From Anaerolineae bacterium UTCFX2 (GTDB lineage Bacteria > Chloroflexota > Anaerolineae > Anaerolineales > UBA4823), in assembly GCA_002050125.1 (NCBI GenBank), contig MWTA01000088.1, positions 1 to 64,000 on the forward strand: a stretch of DNA of 64,000 nucleotides, in the 5' to 3' direction. Shown here piece by piece: positions 8,786-18,095 of this stretch; positions within the stretch are counted from its first letter, which is position 1; every line of letters starts with the position of its first letter. Position numbers and translations under genes: made by a program. Under the pieces are notes generated by a model. The model did not search any database. It saw only the letters and a program-made list of their open reading frames with translations, and was not told the origin of the DNA.

Positions 8786-9835
8786 TCACCGATTTTTCTT
8801 CAAATTATAACGATTTACTTCAGAACTAAAGGCCTCCACGAAGGCCTTTTTTTTGTCTTCTGGAAGAAAAGCCGCGTTGGCGGCTGCTATGATCCGCTCG
8901 CGCAGCGACGCCCACGAAATATTCAGCACTTCACATGCGTAGCTATATTCATCGCTCAAGGTGATCTGGCTGATGCTTGGATCGTCGGTATTGATCGTGG
9001 CATTTATGCCCATCTCGAGCATTTTTGGCAGCGGGTGGGCGGATGCTTGTTGAACCACACCCGACTGAACATTGCTCGTGAGACAGGTCTCGAAAGGAAT
9101 CCCTCTGCTGCGCGCCAGCTCAGCCACTTCAGGGTCTTCCAAAACCCGAATCCCGTGACCAATCCGCTCTGCCTGCAAGTGAAGAATGGCGTTGCGAACG
9201 CTTTGTGGTCCAGCCCATTCGCCGGCGTGTATCGTAACGTGCAAGCCGGATTGGCGCGCCTCGCGAAAAATTCCCGCAAATTCAAGACCGGAAAAGCGCG
9301 CCTCATCGCCCGCCAGGTCGAGCCCTACGATCCCTCGCTCGATACGGTCGACTGCAAGGCGGGCGATCTGTTCTGCTAACTGCAAGCTCTCGTGGCGGTT
9401 CACGGATGCAATCATCTGGACGAGGATATTGAGTTCATTTTGGGTTTCGTTTGCCGAATCGATCACCCAATCCATTACCTCGGGGAGCGGAAAATTTTCT
9501 TCCCGGCTCAGTGCAACCGGTGAAAATCGCAATTCGAGGTAGCGCACGTTATCCGCGGCGGCATCCATGATGGTCTCGCGCGTGATTCGCTTGATGATTT
9601 CTGGCGATTTGTAGAACTGGCGCAAGGTCATGAATTTCGAGAGAAAGTTTTCAGTTGTAAAACGATCGTCCTGCCCGATCTGAACCAGGTCGTTCAACTG
9701 ACCTGTGCCGGGGACCGGCATCCCATGTTCACGCCTGACTTCAAGCAAGGTTGAAATCCGGACAGATCCTTCCATGTGGCGATGCAGGTCGATTTTGGGA
9801 AGAGATTTGTAAAACGATAGGCGTTGGGTTGTCAT
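8786..9835 (-). CDS. add: Adenosine deaminase
   Basis: A complete 349-residue adenosine deaminase of the amidohydrolase superfamily. All active-site elements are present: the KIDLHRHMEGS metal pair, LDLAGDE, HAGEW (metal His and catalytic Glu), RIGHG, CLTSNVQSG and NTDDPSIS. It begins ten bases after the secA stop on the same strand and may be co-transcribed with it. Its last codons overlap an intrinsic terminator serving the convergent gene at 8100-8780. It is clearly diverged from the partial copy at the left edge, so the two may differ in substrate. Confidence 0.94.
   Translation of the reverse strand: MTTQRLSFYKSLPKIDLHRHMEGSVRISTLLEVRREHGMPVPGTGQLNDLVQIGQDDRFTTENFLSKFMTLRQFYKSPEIIKRITRETIMDAAADNVRYLELRFSPVALSREENFPLPEVMDWVIDSANETQNELNILVQMIASVNRHESLQLAEQIARLAVDRIERGIVGLDLAGDEARFSGLEFAGIFREARQSGLHVTIHAGEWAGPQSVRNAILHLQAERIGHGIRVLEDPEVAELARSRGIPFETCLTSNVQSGVVQQASAHPLPKMLEMGINATINTDDPSISQITLSDEYSYACEVLNISWASLRERIIAAANAAFLPEDKKKAFVEAFSSEVNRYNLKKNR
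8828..8854 (+). terminator. Intrinsic terminator embedded in the add coding end
   Basis: An eight-base-pair perfect stem AAAGGCCT/AGGCCTTT with a six-base loop is followed by a run of eight T on the plus strand. It sits 48 bases after the stop at 8780 and inside the last codons of the convergent adenosine deaminase gene, where it encodes KKKAFVEAF. Confidence 0.75.
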
Positions 9836-9845
9836 CTCGGTTTTT

Positions 9846-12800
9846 TTATCTTCGTCTGCGGCGGCGTTTCTTGTTGCTGCTGTCAGTTCGCCTCTGCTCT
9901 TGAGGTTCCAGTTCCGACTTTCCAGCAGGCGCCAATCGAGGCTGTGCCTGACTCTCAGCGTGGTTGTCTGAGCTGCTTATTTCAGTTTCGAGTTCGGGTT
10001 CCAGCTGTTCGAGCTGACTTGTCTCAGTTTGGATCCGCGTTAGATCGCGCGGGCGATAAGTGAACATGCGTGAAATAACGCCCATTCGGATGCTGCTCTG
10101 CAAGGTGCGGAACAACTCCGAAGCCTGTCCTTTGTATTGCACGAGGGGATCGCGCTGCGCGTACGCCTCCAACCCGATCGAGACGCGCAGAGCCTCCATT
10201 TGGGTCAAGTAATCTACCCAGAGTTCTGTGATCACGCCTAATAACAAGGAGCGGTAGATATTTGATATTACCCTGCGCCCGAAAATCTCGGTGATGATCT
10301 GGCGTTGATCCGCGTCAAGGCTGCCGAGTGTAAGGTTGAAAACCGGCGAATCCTGGGGGACTTCCATCAGCTCAGCCAATTCCTGGCGGACCGGTTCCTG
10401 GAAATCCGCCAGCGTTGCGTTCGTGAGGCGGTTGAATTCAGCCTGCCCCCACGAGAGGCTGAGCAGTTGCTGAGCTTCCTCAAGATGCTCCAGAACCTCA
10501 TCCGCGATTTGGTCTGGGCGGACATCCTCTAATAATTGGGCTGTATAGTAGGTGTAATTCAAGCGGTTGGTGCGTTGGAATGTTCTGCGATGGGTGCGGC
10601 GATCGAAAGTTGTTTTCGAGCCCTGGGGCATTTGGAGCAGCAGCCAATAGATTTCGTGATCCGAATAAGGGCGGGGTAAACGTGCGAGCAGGCTGTCTAG
10701 ATCTTTAGCAATTTGACCGCCTTCGCTGACCAGGCGTTCAATTCGTTTTTGGAACGTAGTTCGAGTTGCCTCGAGGAGTTCCCGTGAAAGCGCCCCCCAG
10801 TATTCGGGATCCAAATCAGCAGTGGAGATTTCCAGCGGCTCTCCGATGCGCATCTCGATTGTGCCCAGCAGCCGTTCAATCGTTTGAGCTCGGATGTTTG
10901 AAACAACCTGGTCGCGCGCTACGACTTCCAGGGATTTTGGGTCTTCGCGAAGCATTTTCTGCTGCTCGCCAGTCAGTTTCAAGGGGAGGCGGGCGGCGCT
11001 GGACAATTCTGTTAGAAGTTCGGCGGGTTTGCGCTCCTCATCTTCATTGAGCTCCAACCCTTCGAAGAATGTCTCTATCAGGTCCCGCCGCTCATTGATT
11101 TGGGTTTCCATGCGATCCAGCGCCTGGTCTAAATAGACGCTGAAAGCCTGGAGATGGTGATCTGCCTCAGCCTGTAAAGCCGAACGCGCAACCGAGAGCA
11201 AGGCAGTCTTGATGTCTAATTCGTTGGGCGAAGCGGGAAGCTGGTGATGGATTTCTTCAGCCAGGAGCTTGAGGGTGTATGAGGGAAAAATCTGGTCGTT
11301 GAGCGAAATCGACGGTTGAATTTGATCCAGCCAGGCAATCAATTTCCATGGACCGCTTTCATCCTTGAGCGCCTCGGGTACGCGCCGCAGGACTTCGGTG
11401 CGCAGCATTTCAATTACATCGTCGGTCAGGTCTGCTTTGGTGAAAATCCGGTTGCGCTCGGAGTAGATGCGCGCGCGTTGGGCATTGAGCACGTCGTCAT
11501 ACTCAAGCAAATGCTTCCGGACATCGAAGTTTGCCCCTTCCACGCGCGTCTGCGACTGCTCGATTAACCGGCTCACCAGCCCCATCTCCAGCGGAAGAGC
11601 GTCGTCTATTTTCAGGCGCTGCATCATGGCGTCAGCTTGCTGACCTCCAAAAAGGCGCATCAGGTCGTCTTCCATGCTCAAGAAGAAACGCGAGGATCCG
11701 GGGTCGCCTTGCCTGGCAGACCGGCCGCGCAACTGATTGTCGATCCGCCGCGCCTCGTGGCGTTCAGACCCGATCACGTGCAAGCCGCCCAGGGCGCGCA
11801 CCTGCTCCATTTCCTCCATGTGGTTGAGGAAAAACTCGATTTCGGCGTCATAAATACCGAAATCCACGGGGTCCATTGCCAGCAGGACGGCTTTGCGCTC
11901 CTGATCGGTCATATCGTAAGCATTTTCAAAGCCGGCTCGATGCAGAATCCGGTTTACAGCGGCAATGTTCTCCTCTGCCAGTTCGCCGCCCAGCTTGATG
12001 TCCACACCACGCCCAGCCATGTTGGTGGCGATGGTCACCGCGCCAAATGATCCGGCGCCGGCGATGATTTGACTCTCTTCCGTATGCTTGCGCGCGTTCA
12101 AAACCTGGTTTGGAATGCCAGCTTGAAGGTTGGCGTGCAAGCGCTGAATGGCGTTTTCTGGAAGTTCCAGGATATCAGCCAGCCGCGTGAGGTTGGCTGG
12201 ATCGTCGGGCACAAATGGTACGTTAAGCTCGCGGGCGAGCTTGCGCATCTCTGCCACATCCAGGTTTTCAAGCGGTGCGTTCAGAAAGATCAGTTTTGGG
12301 ATCAGGCGACCGTCTTCCTGGTAATCGTTTTGTGTGATCCAGGCGTCTCTCAAGATCATGACCTGAACCAGCCGGCGAAGCGGTTCAGCCCGCAAGCGGT
12401 TCGCCAGTCGTTCGGAGTTTTCGACCGAGGTTGTTCCTACAAGAACCGGACGCCCAAGGGTATTTGCCACCAAGATTTCTTTACAAATGGCGCGCAGCTT
12501 GGATTCAACCGTCCGGTACACCACGTCAGGATAATCTTTTCTGCGCCAAAACACCGGGACATGTTCCAAATCGGATTTGCGGGAATAATATTGGAATTTG
12601 TAGCCCTGCTCATCTCGTCCTTCGAGCTCTTCAAGTTCTGAATCCGGCAGCAAAGCCTGGAACTCCAGGTTGGTGGGGATTTCCAACACGCCGAGCGAGT
12701 AAATCTTGTCGAACTCTTCGGACTCGGTCACGGCAGTTCCGCTCATCCCAGCTAGTTTTTGGTACATGCGGAAGTAATTTTGAATGGTGATCGTGGCATA

Positions 12801-13997
12801 AGTGACCGATTCGCTCTCGACTTTGACCCCTTCCTTCGCCTCAACCGCCTGATGAAGACCATCGGACCAGCGCCGCCCAGGCATCATCCGCCCAGTAAAT
12901 TCATCGACAATAATGACTTTGCCAGCTTGAACCAGGTACTCCTTGTTTCTGCGGTACAAGAATTGCGCCCGGAGAGCCTGTTCCAGGTTGCCCATCAGAC
13001 GAGCCTGTTCGGGCGTGACGTCCTCGGGGCGTTCGGGGTCGCGCAATGGGATGCCAAGCAGCTCCTCGACATGCGCCTCGCCAATCTCGGTCAACGTCAC
13101 TGTACGGTCTTTTTCGTCAACCTCAACATCTTCTGATTTCAACCCCTTGACCACCTGAGCCATGCGCACGTACCATTCCCCCTCATCCTGGGCGGGCCCA
13201 GAAATGATCAACGGTGTGCGCGCTTCGTCAATTAATACATTATCGACCTCGTCGATGATCGCGTAATAATGACCGCGCTGTACGCGCTCTGCGAGGCTCA
13301 TCGTCATATTGTCACGTAAATAATCGAAACCGAATTCGCTGTTAGTCCCATAGGTGATATCTGCGAGGTAGGCTTCTGCCCGGGGAACCATAACCAGTTG
13401 GTTTTGATCTTCGTGTGGCGATTCCCGTTCCAGATCAACGAGGAAAGCTTTCTTGCCGTTTTCGGTTCGCGCCGCCATTTGCAGCACGCCAACGCTCATA
13501 CCAAGCATGGAATATATGGGAGCCATCCAGCGGGCATCCCGGCGAGCGAGGTAGTCGTTCACGGTGATCAGATGAACACCTTTGCCAACCAGGGCGCTCA
13601 AATAGATTGGCAGGGTGGCGACCAGCGTTTTCCCCTCACCGGTGCGCATCTCGGCAATTTTCCCTTGGTGAAGAATAATTCCACCGATCAATTGAACGTC
13701 ATAATGCCGCAAACCGATCGTGCGCTTGCTGGCTTCGCGCACGACGGCAAACGCACCTGGCAGTATCTCATCCAGAGCTTCCTGTTCCGCTTGCTTCAGT
13801 TCAACTGGGTCGTCAATCCCCCGGGTTCGTTCTGCGATGAGGCGCTTGAAATCGTGCGTTTGTGCGCGGAGTTCCTGGTCGCTCTTTGACTCATAAACGG
13901 GTTCAAGGAGGGTAATCTGTTGAACGATTTCGGTAAGTTTTTCAATTTCATGTTTGTTAGGGTCGCCCCCAACTAAACGAATAAATCTTTTTAACAT
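9846..13997 (-). CDS. secA: SecA preprotein translocase ATPase with large insertions
   Basis: SecA drives post-translational export through SecYEG by ATP hydrolysis. This copy is about 1383 residues against roughly 800-950 in most bacteria. Core parts are intact: Walker A MRTGEGKT (about 117-124), DEVD (about 250), NYFRMYQKLAGMSGTA, GSERHEARRIDNQLRGRS, and NFDVRKHLLEYDDVLNAQR of the scaffold. The extra length comes from about 100 residues in NBD2 (about 533-632) and about 290 residues in the helical wing/scaffold region (about 850-1245). The C-terminal zinc-binding Cys motif is absent and replaced by a Lys/Arg tail. Start is the ATG at 13997, preceded by AGAGGT. Confidence 0.95.
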   Translation of the reverse strand: MLKRFIRLVGGDPNKHEIEKLTEIVQQITLLEPVYESKSDQELRAQTHDFKRLIAERTRGIDDPVELKQAEQEALDEILPGAFAVVREASKRTIGLRHYDVQLIGGIILHQGKIAEMRTGEGKTLVATLPIYLSALVGKGVHLITVNDYLARRDARWMAPIYSMLGMSVGVLQMAARTENGKKAFLVDLERESPHEDQNQLVMVPRAEAYLADITYGTNSEFGFDYLRDNMTMSLAERVQRGHYYAIIDEVDNVLIDEARTPLIISGPAQDEGEWYVRMAQVVKGLKSEDVEVDEKDRTVTLTEIGEAHVEELLGIPLRDPERPEDVTPEQARLMGNLEQALRAQFLYRRNKEYLVQAGKVIIVDEFTGRMMPGRRWSDGLHQAVEAKEGVKVESESVTYATITIQNYFRMYQKLAGMSGTAVTESEEFDKIYSLGVLEIPTNLEFQALLPDSELEELEGRDEQGYKFQYYSRKSDLEHVPVFWRRKDYPDVVYRTVESKLRAICKEILVANTLGRPVLVGTTSVENSERLANRLRAEPLRRLVQVMILRDAWITQNDYQEDGRLIPKLIFLNAPLENLDVAEMRKLARELNVPFVPDDPANLTRLADILELPENAIQRLHANLQAGIPNQVLNARKHTEESQIIAGAGSFGAVTIATNMAGRGVDIKLGGELAEENIAAVNRILHRAGFENAYDMTDQERKAVLLAMDPVDFGIYDAEIEFFLNHMEEMEQVRALGGLHVIGSERHEARRIDNQLRGRSARQGDPGSSRFFLSMEDDLMRLFGGQQADAMMQRLKIDDALPLEMGLVSRLIEQSQTRVEGANFDVRKHLLEYDDVLNAQRARIYSERNRIFTKADLTDDVIEMLRTEVLRRVPEALKDESGPWKLIAWLDQIQPSISLNDQIFPSYTLKLLAEEIHHQLPASPNELDIKTALLSVARSALQAEADHHLQAFSVYLDQALDRMETQINERRDLIETFFEGLELNEDEERKPAELLTELSSAARLPLKLTGEQQKMLREDPKSLEVVARDQVVSNIRAQTIERLLGTIEMRIGEPLEISTADLDPEYWGALSRELLEATRTTFQKRIERLVSEGGQIAKDLDSLLARLPRPYSDHEIYWLLLQMPQGSKTTFDRRTHRRTFQRTNRLNYTYYTAQLLEDVRPDQIADEVLEHLEEAQQLLSLSWGQAEFNRLTNATLADFQEPVRQELAELMEVPQDSPVFNLTLGSLDADQRQIITEIFGRRVISNIYRSLLLGVITELWVDYLTQMEALRVSIGLEAYAQRDPLVQYKGQASELFRTLQSSIRMGVISRMFTYRPRDLTRIQTETSQLEQLEPELETEISSSDNHAESQAQPRLAPAGKSELEPQEQRRTDSSNKKRRRRRR

Positions 13998-14021
13998 CAA
14001 TCAAATACCTCTAGGTCGCGG

Positions 14022-14030
14022 ATTATAGCA
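14022..14030 (-). promoter_or_regulatory. Extended -10 promoter candidate for secA
   Basis: On the minus strand the sequence reads TGCTATAAT, a consensus extended -10, 25 bases upstream of the secA ATG. No good -35 is visible, which fits extended -10 promoters. The divergent dnaE gene carries the same nonamer. Confidence 0.55.
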
Positions 14031-14152
14031 CGAAGCGGGGAAATGGACATACGATATTTGACAATAGCCAATTAGTCGTTCTTAATGAAGCCCGCCTCCA
14101 TGAATATTTTAAGCGTACAGCCGCTCTTTTTAAGAAATGTAATTTTCTAACA

Positions 14153-14161
14153 TGCTATAAT
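14153..14161 (+). promoter_or_regulatory. Extended -10 promoter candidate for dnaE
   Basis: The nonamer TGCTATAAT lies about 70 bases upstream of the dnaE ATG, with no clear -35. The 230-base gap between secA and dnaE also holds TTGACA at 14058-14063 with a weak CTTAAT 17 bases further on. Confidence 0.55.
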
Positions 14162-14231
14162 CTCATTGGCTTCAATCGAAGCCTGATCGCTGCCACAAGA
14201 ATTAATAGTAGACTTCTAAGTTCTAAACTCG

Positions 14232-17200
14232 ATGTCTTTCGTACATCTTCACGTTCACTCTGAATATTCGCTCCTAGACGGTTTCAGCAACATCAAGAAG
14301 CTGGTTCAGCGCGCCAAGGAGATGGAGATGCCCGCGCTGGCGCTGACGGATCACGGAACGATGTTTGGCGTGATCGAGTTTTTCAACCAGGCAATTCGAG
14401 CGGGGATAAAGCCCATTATCGGCATCGAAGCTTATCTGGCAGCACGACGGATGAATTCGCGCGATCCACAGATGGATAAAAAGTCAACCCATCTTTTGCT
14501 GTTAGCTGAAAACCAGACCGGTTATCAGAACTTGCTAAAACTCGCCAGTGCGGCTCAGTTGGATGGTTTTTATTATTACCCCCGTGTGGATCACGAACTG
14601 CTCGCGGCTCACTCAGATGGGTTAATTTGCACGTCCGGCTGTATGTCAGCCGAGGTGCCGCGCATGATCGCCGAGGGGAATATCGAGGGCGCCCGCCGGC
14701 AATTGGATTGGTATTACGGAATTTTCGGAAATGAGCGGTTTTACCTCGAGCTGCAGCAGCATGATATCCCAGAGCTGGATCAGATTAACCGCCAACTGGT
14801 CCAGCTTGGGCGGCGTTACGAGGCGCGTTTTGTGGCGACGAACGATGTGCATTACATCGAACCGGAAGATGCGCGGCTGCAAGATATTCTCCTGGCTATT
14901 CAGACTGGAACGCCCCTGAGCGATCCGAATCGAATGAGAATGTCGGGCGGAAGCTACTACCTGCGCAGCCCCGCGGAAATGGCGCGGTTGTTCGCTGAGG
15001 TGCCAGAAGCGATCTCGAATTCGTTAGCGATTGCGGAACGCTGCAACGTGGACCTGAGCTTCAAGGGATATCGTCTGCCTAATTTTAATGTCCCTGAAGG
15101 TTATGCGCCGGAAGACTACCTGCGTTCGCTTTGTCTGGACGGACTGGAGCGGCGTTATGGTTCAAGAGCCGCGCACGAATCGGTTCGCCAGCGATTGGAT
15201 TACGAACTCGGCATCATCCACCAGATGGGGTTTGACACCTATTTTTTGATCGTGTGGGATCTGTGTCAATATGCCAAAAAACGCTCGATCTGGTACAACG
15301 CCCGCGGTTCCGCTGCGGGTTCGATCGTCGCCTACACCCTGGATATCACGCTGGTCGATCCGATCGAGCATGGGTTGATTTTCGAGCGGTTTCTCAATCC
15401 GGGGCGCATTTCGATGCCGGATATCGACCTGGATTTTCGGGATGACCGCCGCGTGGAAATGCTTGAATACACCGCGCACAAGTATGGAGACGATCGGGTC
15501 GCCCAAATCATCACATTTGGCACTTTGGGAGCGCGTGCCGCATTACGGGATGTGGGGCGTGTAATGGATATCCCGCTATCGGAAGTGGACCGGATTGCCA
15601 AACTGGTCCCGAATATCCCTGGAAAACCGGTGACGATCCCTCAGGCGCTCGAGGATGTTCAGGATTTTAAAAAAGCCTATGAAAGTGAAGATTATTTGAA
15701 GGAATTGATCGATACCGCGGCTAAGATGGAAGGGGTTGTTCGAAATGCCGGCACCCATGCCGCGGGGGTGATCATCACCGACCAGCCAATCATTGAGTAT
15801 ATCCCGCTTCACCGCCCAACTGGCAGCGCCTCTGGCGAGAGCCCCGTCAAGACGGTGACCCAATTCGAGATGAACGTACTCGATTCCTTGGGGCTGCTCA
15901 AGGTGGATTTCTTGGGTTTGGCGACCCTGACGATCATGGCGAGAGCCTGCGATTTGATCCGCGAACGGCATGGCGTGGATCTTTCGCTGGAAACCATTCC
16001 AACGGACGACGCTGAGACGTATGGTTTGTTGGGACGAGGCGAAACGGCGGGCGTGTTCCAGGTCGAAGGTTCTGGGATGCGGCGCTGGTTGATGGAGATG
16101 AAGCCCAAAGAACTCAAGCACGTGGTTGCGATGGTGGCGCTTTTTCGTCCCGGCCCTATGGATTTCATCCCTGGTTATATTCGACGCATGCACGGCGAAG
16201 AAGAGATCGAATACCGGCACCCAATGCTGGAGGAGATCTTCAAAGAAACGTATGGTTATCCGGTCTATCAGGAACAGCTCATGTTTGCAGTGATGAAACT
16301 GGCGGGATACACCGCCCCTGAAGCGGACGACCTGCGCAAGGCGATATCCAAGAAGTTGCGCGATAAACTGGACAATCATCGCCAGAAATTTATCGATGGA
16401 GCGCAGCGGAATGGGATTTCTCCTGAGACCGCCAGGGCAATTTTCTCCGATTGGGAGGAATTTGCCCGGTACGGTTTTAACAAGAGCCACGCAGTCGATT
16501 ATGCAGTAATTGCCGTACAGACAGCCTATCTTAAGCTGCATTATCCAGTCGAATATATGACAGCATTGCTCTCCGTGTCAAAAAACGATACCGCCAAAGT
16601 CGCGCTTTATACGGCTGATGCCCGGCGGATTGGCGTGCCAGTTGAGCCGCCAGATATTAATGTGAGCGCGTGGGATTTTTCAATAGAAGATTGTGACGGC
16701 GGCGGTTCGGTCATCCGATTTGGGCTTGGAGCGGTGAAAAATGTCGCCCAAGGCGCGGTCGAGACGATCTTTAACGCCCGAATAGAGGAGTCCTTCTCAG
16801 ATCTCAATGATTTTGCGCACCGAGTCGACCTGCGCCTGGTAGGGCGGCGCTCTTTGGAATGCCTCATCAAGGTTGGCGCGCTGGACACCTTTGGGCCGCG
16901 AACGCCTTTGCTCGACTCAGTGGATCGTATTCTTTCCGTCAGCGCCTCCCATTTTCGAGCAGCGGAAGCGGGACAGATGAGCCTGTTTGGCACCCAGACC
17001 GGGGTCGCAGAAACCATAATGTTGCCTCCCGCCAGAAACGATATCAGCCGGCGTGAAATCCTGAACTGGGAGAAGGAACTGATTGGGTTGTATATCTCCG
17101 ATCATCCATTGGCGCCGGTGATGAATGACCTGCAGGACGTTGTTACGCATTCCTCCGTTCAACTCGGAGAAGCTACAAATGAAGAGCGGGTGCGGGTTGC

Positions 17201-18083
17201 CGGGGTAGTCTCTCGGTTTCGGACACACACCACCAAAAAAGGCAAGGCTATGGCGTTCGCAACACTGGAAGACTTGCAGGGCGCGATTGAGGTCGTGATC
17301 TTCCCGCGCGTATGGGCGCAAGCGGCAGACCAGATTCGAGTTGACCAGATTGTCGTCATTGATGGAAGAGTAGATGCTACGAGCGGCGATCCAAAAGTGA
17401 TCGCGGATCGTATCTCAACAACTATTGACAAAGTGGTCAAGGTTGTGGATGAGGCGTTTGTTGTCGAAGATGATTTGGATTCGAAATATCAGACTACGGA
17501 GAAGGACACTGGCGAAATCTGGGCAGGAATGCCGCCACCGCCTGAAGATCCTCCAGACTGGAACGATTATTCGGTAACGCCCACAACTGCTGAGCCGCAG
17601 TACTATGCTTCATCCGACCTCGACAGCCCATCATTCTCTCAGGGTGATACAGATAAAACGATGGAAGCGCCAGCATTATCTGAAATTCAATCGCACGATG
17701 TGCGGGAATCCACCCCGGTCGTCATCCCGCCACAAAGGAAATTAAGTGGGAATGAAATCTCCGCCGGGGCGACTGACCTTTCGGGCTATTTTATGACGCC
17801 TCCGCAGAATGCGGATGATACTGGCGATGTCCGAATGCTGACGATCATCTTGCGCAGCAGCGGCGATAAAACGCGGGACGTTTTGCGCCTGAGGCGGCTG
17901 CACGGTCTGGTTTTAACTTATCCAGGAAACGACAGGTTTGCCATTCAGATCATCGAACGCAACCGAACGCATCTCTTAGAATTTCCCAATTACACCACGC
18001 TGATTTGTCAGGAACTGCTCGACCGGGTGAGGTTTCTCGTTGGGGCGGAAAATATCCGCGTCGAACCCATCACTTTTCAATAA
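14232..18083 (+). CDS. dnaE: DNA polymerase III alpha subunit
   Basis: The replicative polymerase catalytic subunit, 1283 residues, slightly longer than the roughly 1160 of E. coli. The N-terminal PHP domain is intact (FVHLHVHSEYSLLDG, ALTDHGTMFG). The polymerase core shows YNARGSAAGSIVAY, MPDIDLDFRDDRR (catalytic Asp pair) and NKSHAVDYAVIA; helix-hairpin-helix and OB-fold regions follow (RVRVAGVVSRFRTHTTKKG). A low-complexity acidic/Pro linker (about 1080-1190) then separates a C-terminal domain of about 90 residues. No clear Shine-Dalgarno precedes the ATG, but the protein starts exactly at the PHP domain. Confidence 0.97.
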   Translation: MSFVHLHVHSEYSLLDGFSNIKKLVQRAKEMEMPALALTDHGTMFGVIEFFNQAIRAGIKPIIGIEAYLAARRMNSRDPQMDKKSTHLLLLAENQTGYQNLLKLASAAQLDGFYYYPRVDHELLAAHSDGLICTSGCMSAEVPRMIAEGNIEGARRQLDWYYGIFGNERFYLELQQHDIPELDQINRQLVQLGRRYEARFVATNDVHYIEPEDARLQDILLAIQTGTPLSDPNRMRMSGGSYYLRSPAEMARLFAEVPEAISNSLAIAERCNVDLSFKGYRLPNFNVPEGYAPEDYLRSLCLDGLERRYGSRAAHESVRQRLDYELGIIHQMGFDTYFLIVWDLCQYAKKRSIWYNARGSAAGSIVAYTLDITLVDPIEHGLIFERFLNPGRISMPDIDLDFRDDRRVEMLEYTAHKYGDDRVAQIITFGTLGARAALRDVGRVMDIPLSEVDRIAKLVPNIPGKPVTIPQALEDVQDFKKAYESEDYLKELIDTAAKMEGVVRNAGTHAAGVIITDQPIIEYIPLHRPTGSASGESPVKTVTQFEMNVLDSLGLLKVDFLGLATLTIMARACDLIRERHGVDLSLETIPTDDAETYGLLGRGETAGVFQVEGSGMRRWLMEMKPKELKHVVAMVALFRPGPMDFIPGYIRRMHGEEEIEYRHPMLEEIFKETYGYPVYQEQLMFAVMKLAGYTAPEADDLRKAISKKLRDKLDNHRQKFIDGAQRNGISPETARAIFSDWEEFARYGFNKSHAVDYAVIAVQTAYLKLHYPVEYMTALLSVSKNDTAKVALYTADARRIGVPVEPPDINVSAWDFSIEDCDGGGSVIRFGLGAVKNVAQGAVETIFNARIEESFSDLNDFAHRVDLRLVGRRSLECLIKVGALDTFGPRTPLLDSVDRILSVSASHFRAAEAGQMSLFGTQTGVAETIMLPPARNDISRREILNWEKELIGLYISDHPLAPVMNDLQDVVTHSSVQLGEATNEERVRVAGVVSRFRTHTTKKGKAMAFATLEDLQGAIEVVIFPRVWAQAADQIRVDQIVVIDGRVDATSGDPKVIADRISTTIDKVVKVVDEAFVVEDDLDSKYQTTEKDTGEIWAGMPPPPEDPPDWNDYSVTPTTAEPQYYASSDLDSPSFSQGDTDKTMEAPALSEIQSHDVRESTPVVIPPQRKLSGNEISAGATDLSGYFMTPPQNADDTGDVRMLTIILRSSGDKTRDVLRLRRLHGLVLTYPGNDRFAIQIIERNRTHLLEFPNYTTLICQELLDRVRFLVGAENIRVEPITFQ

Positions 18084-18095
18084 ACCGGGTGGCAA

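Noticed and set aside
15576-16541. A 321-codon open frame antisense to dnaE
   Set aside because: It lies wholly inside the conserved dnaE core, has His/Arg-rich composition typical of antisense translation, and no Shine-Dalgarno or family resemblance.
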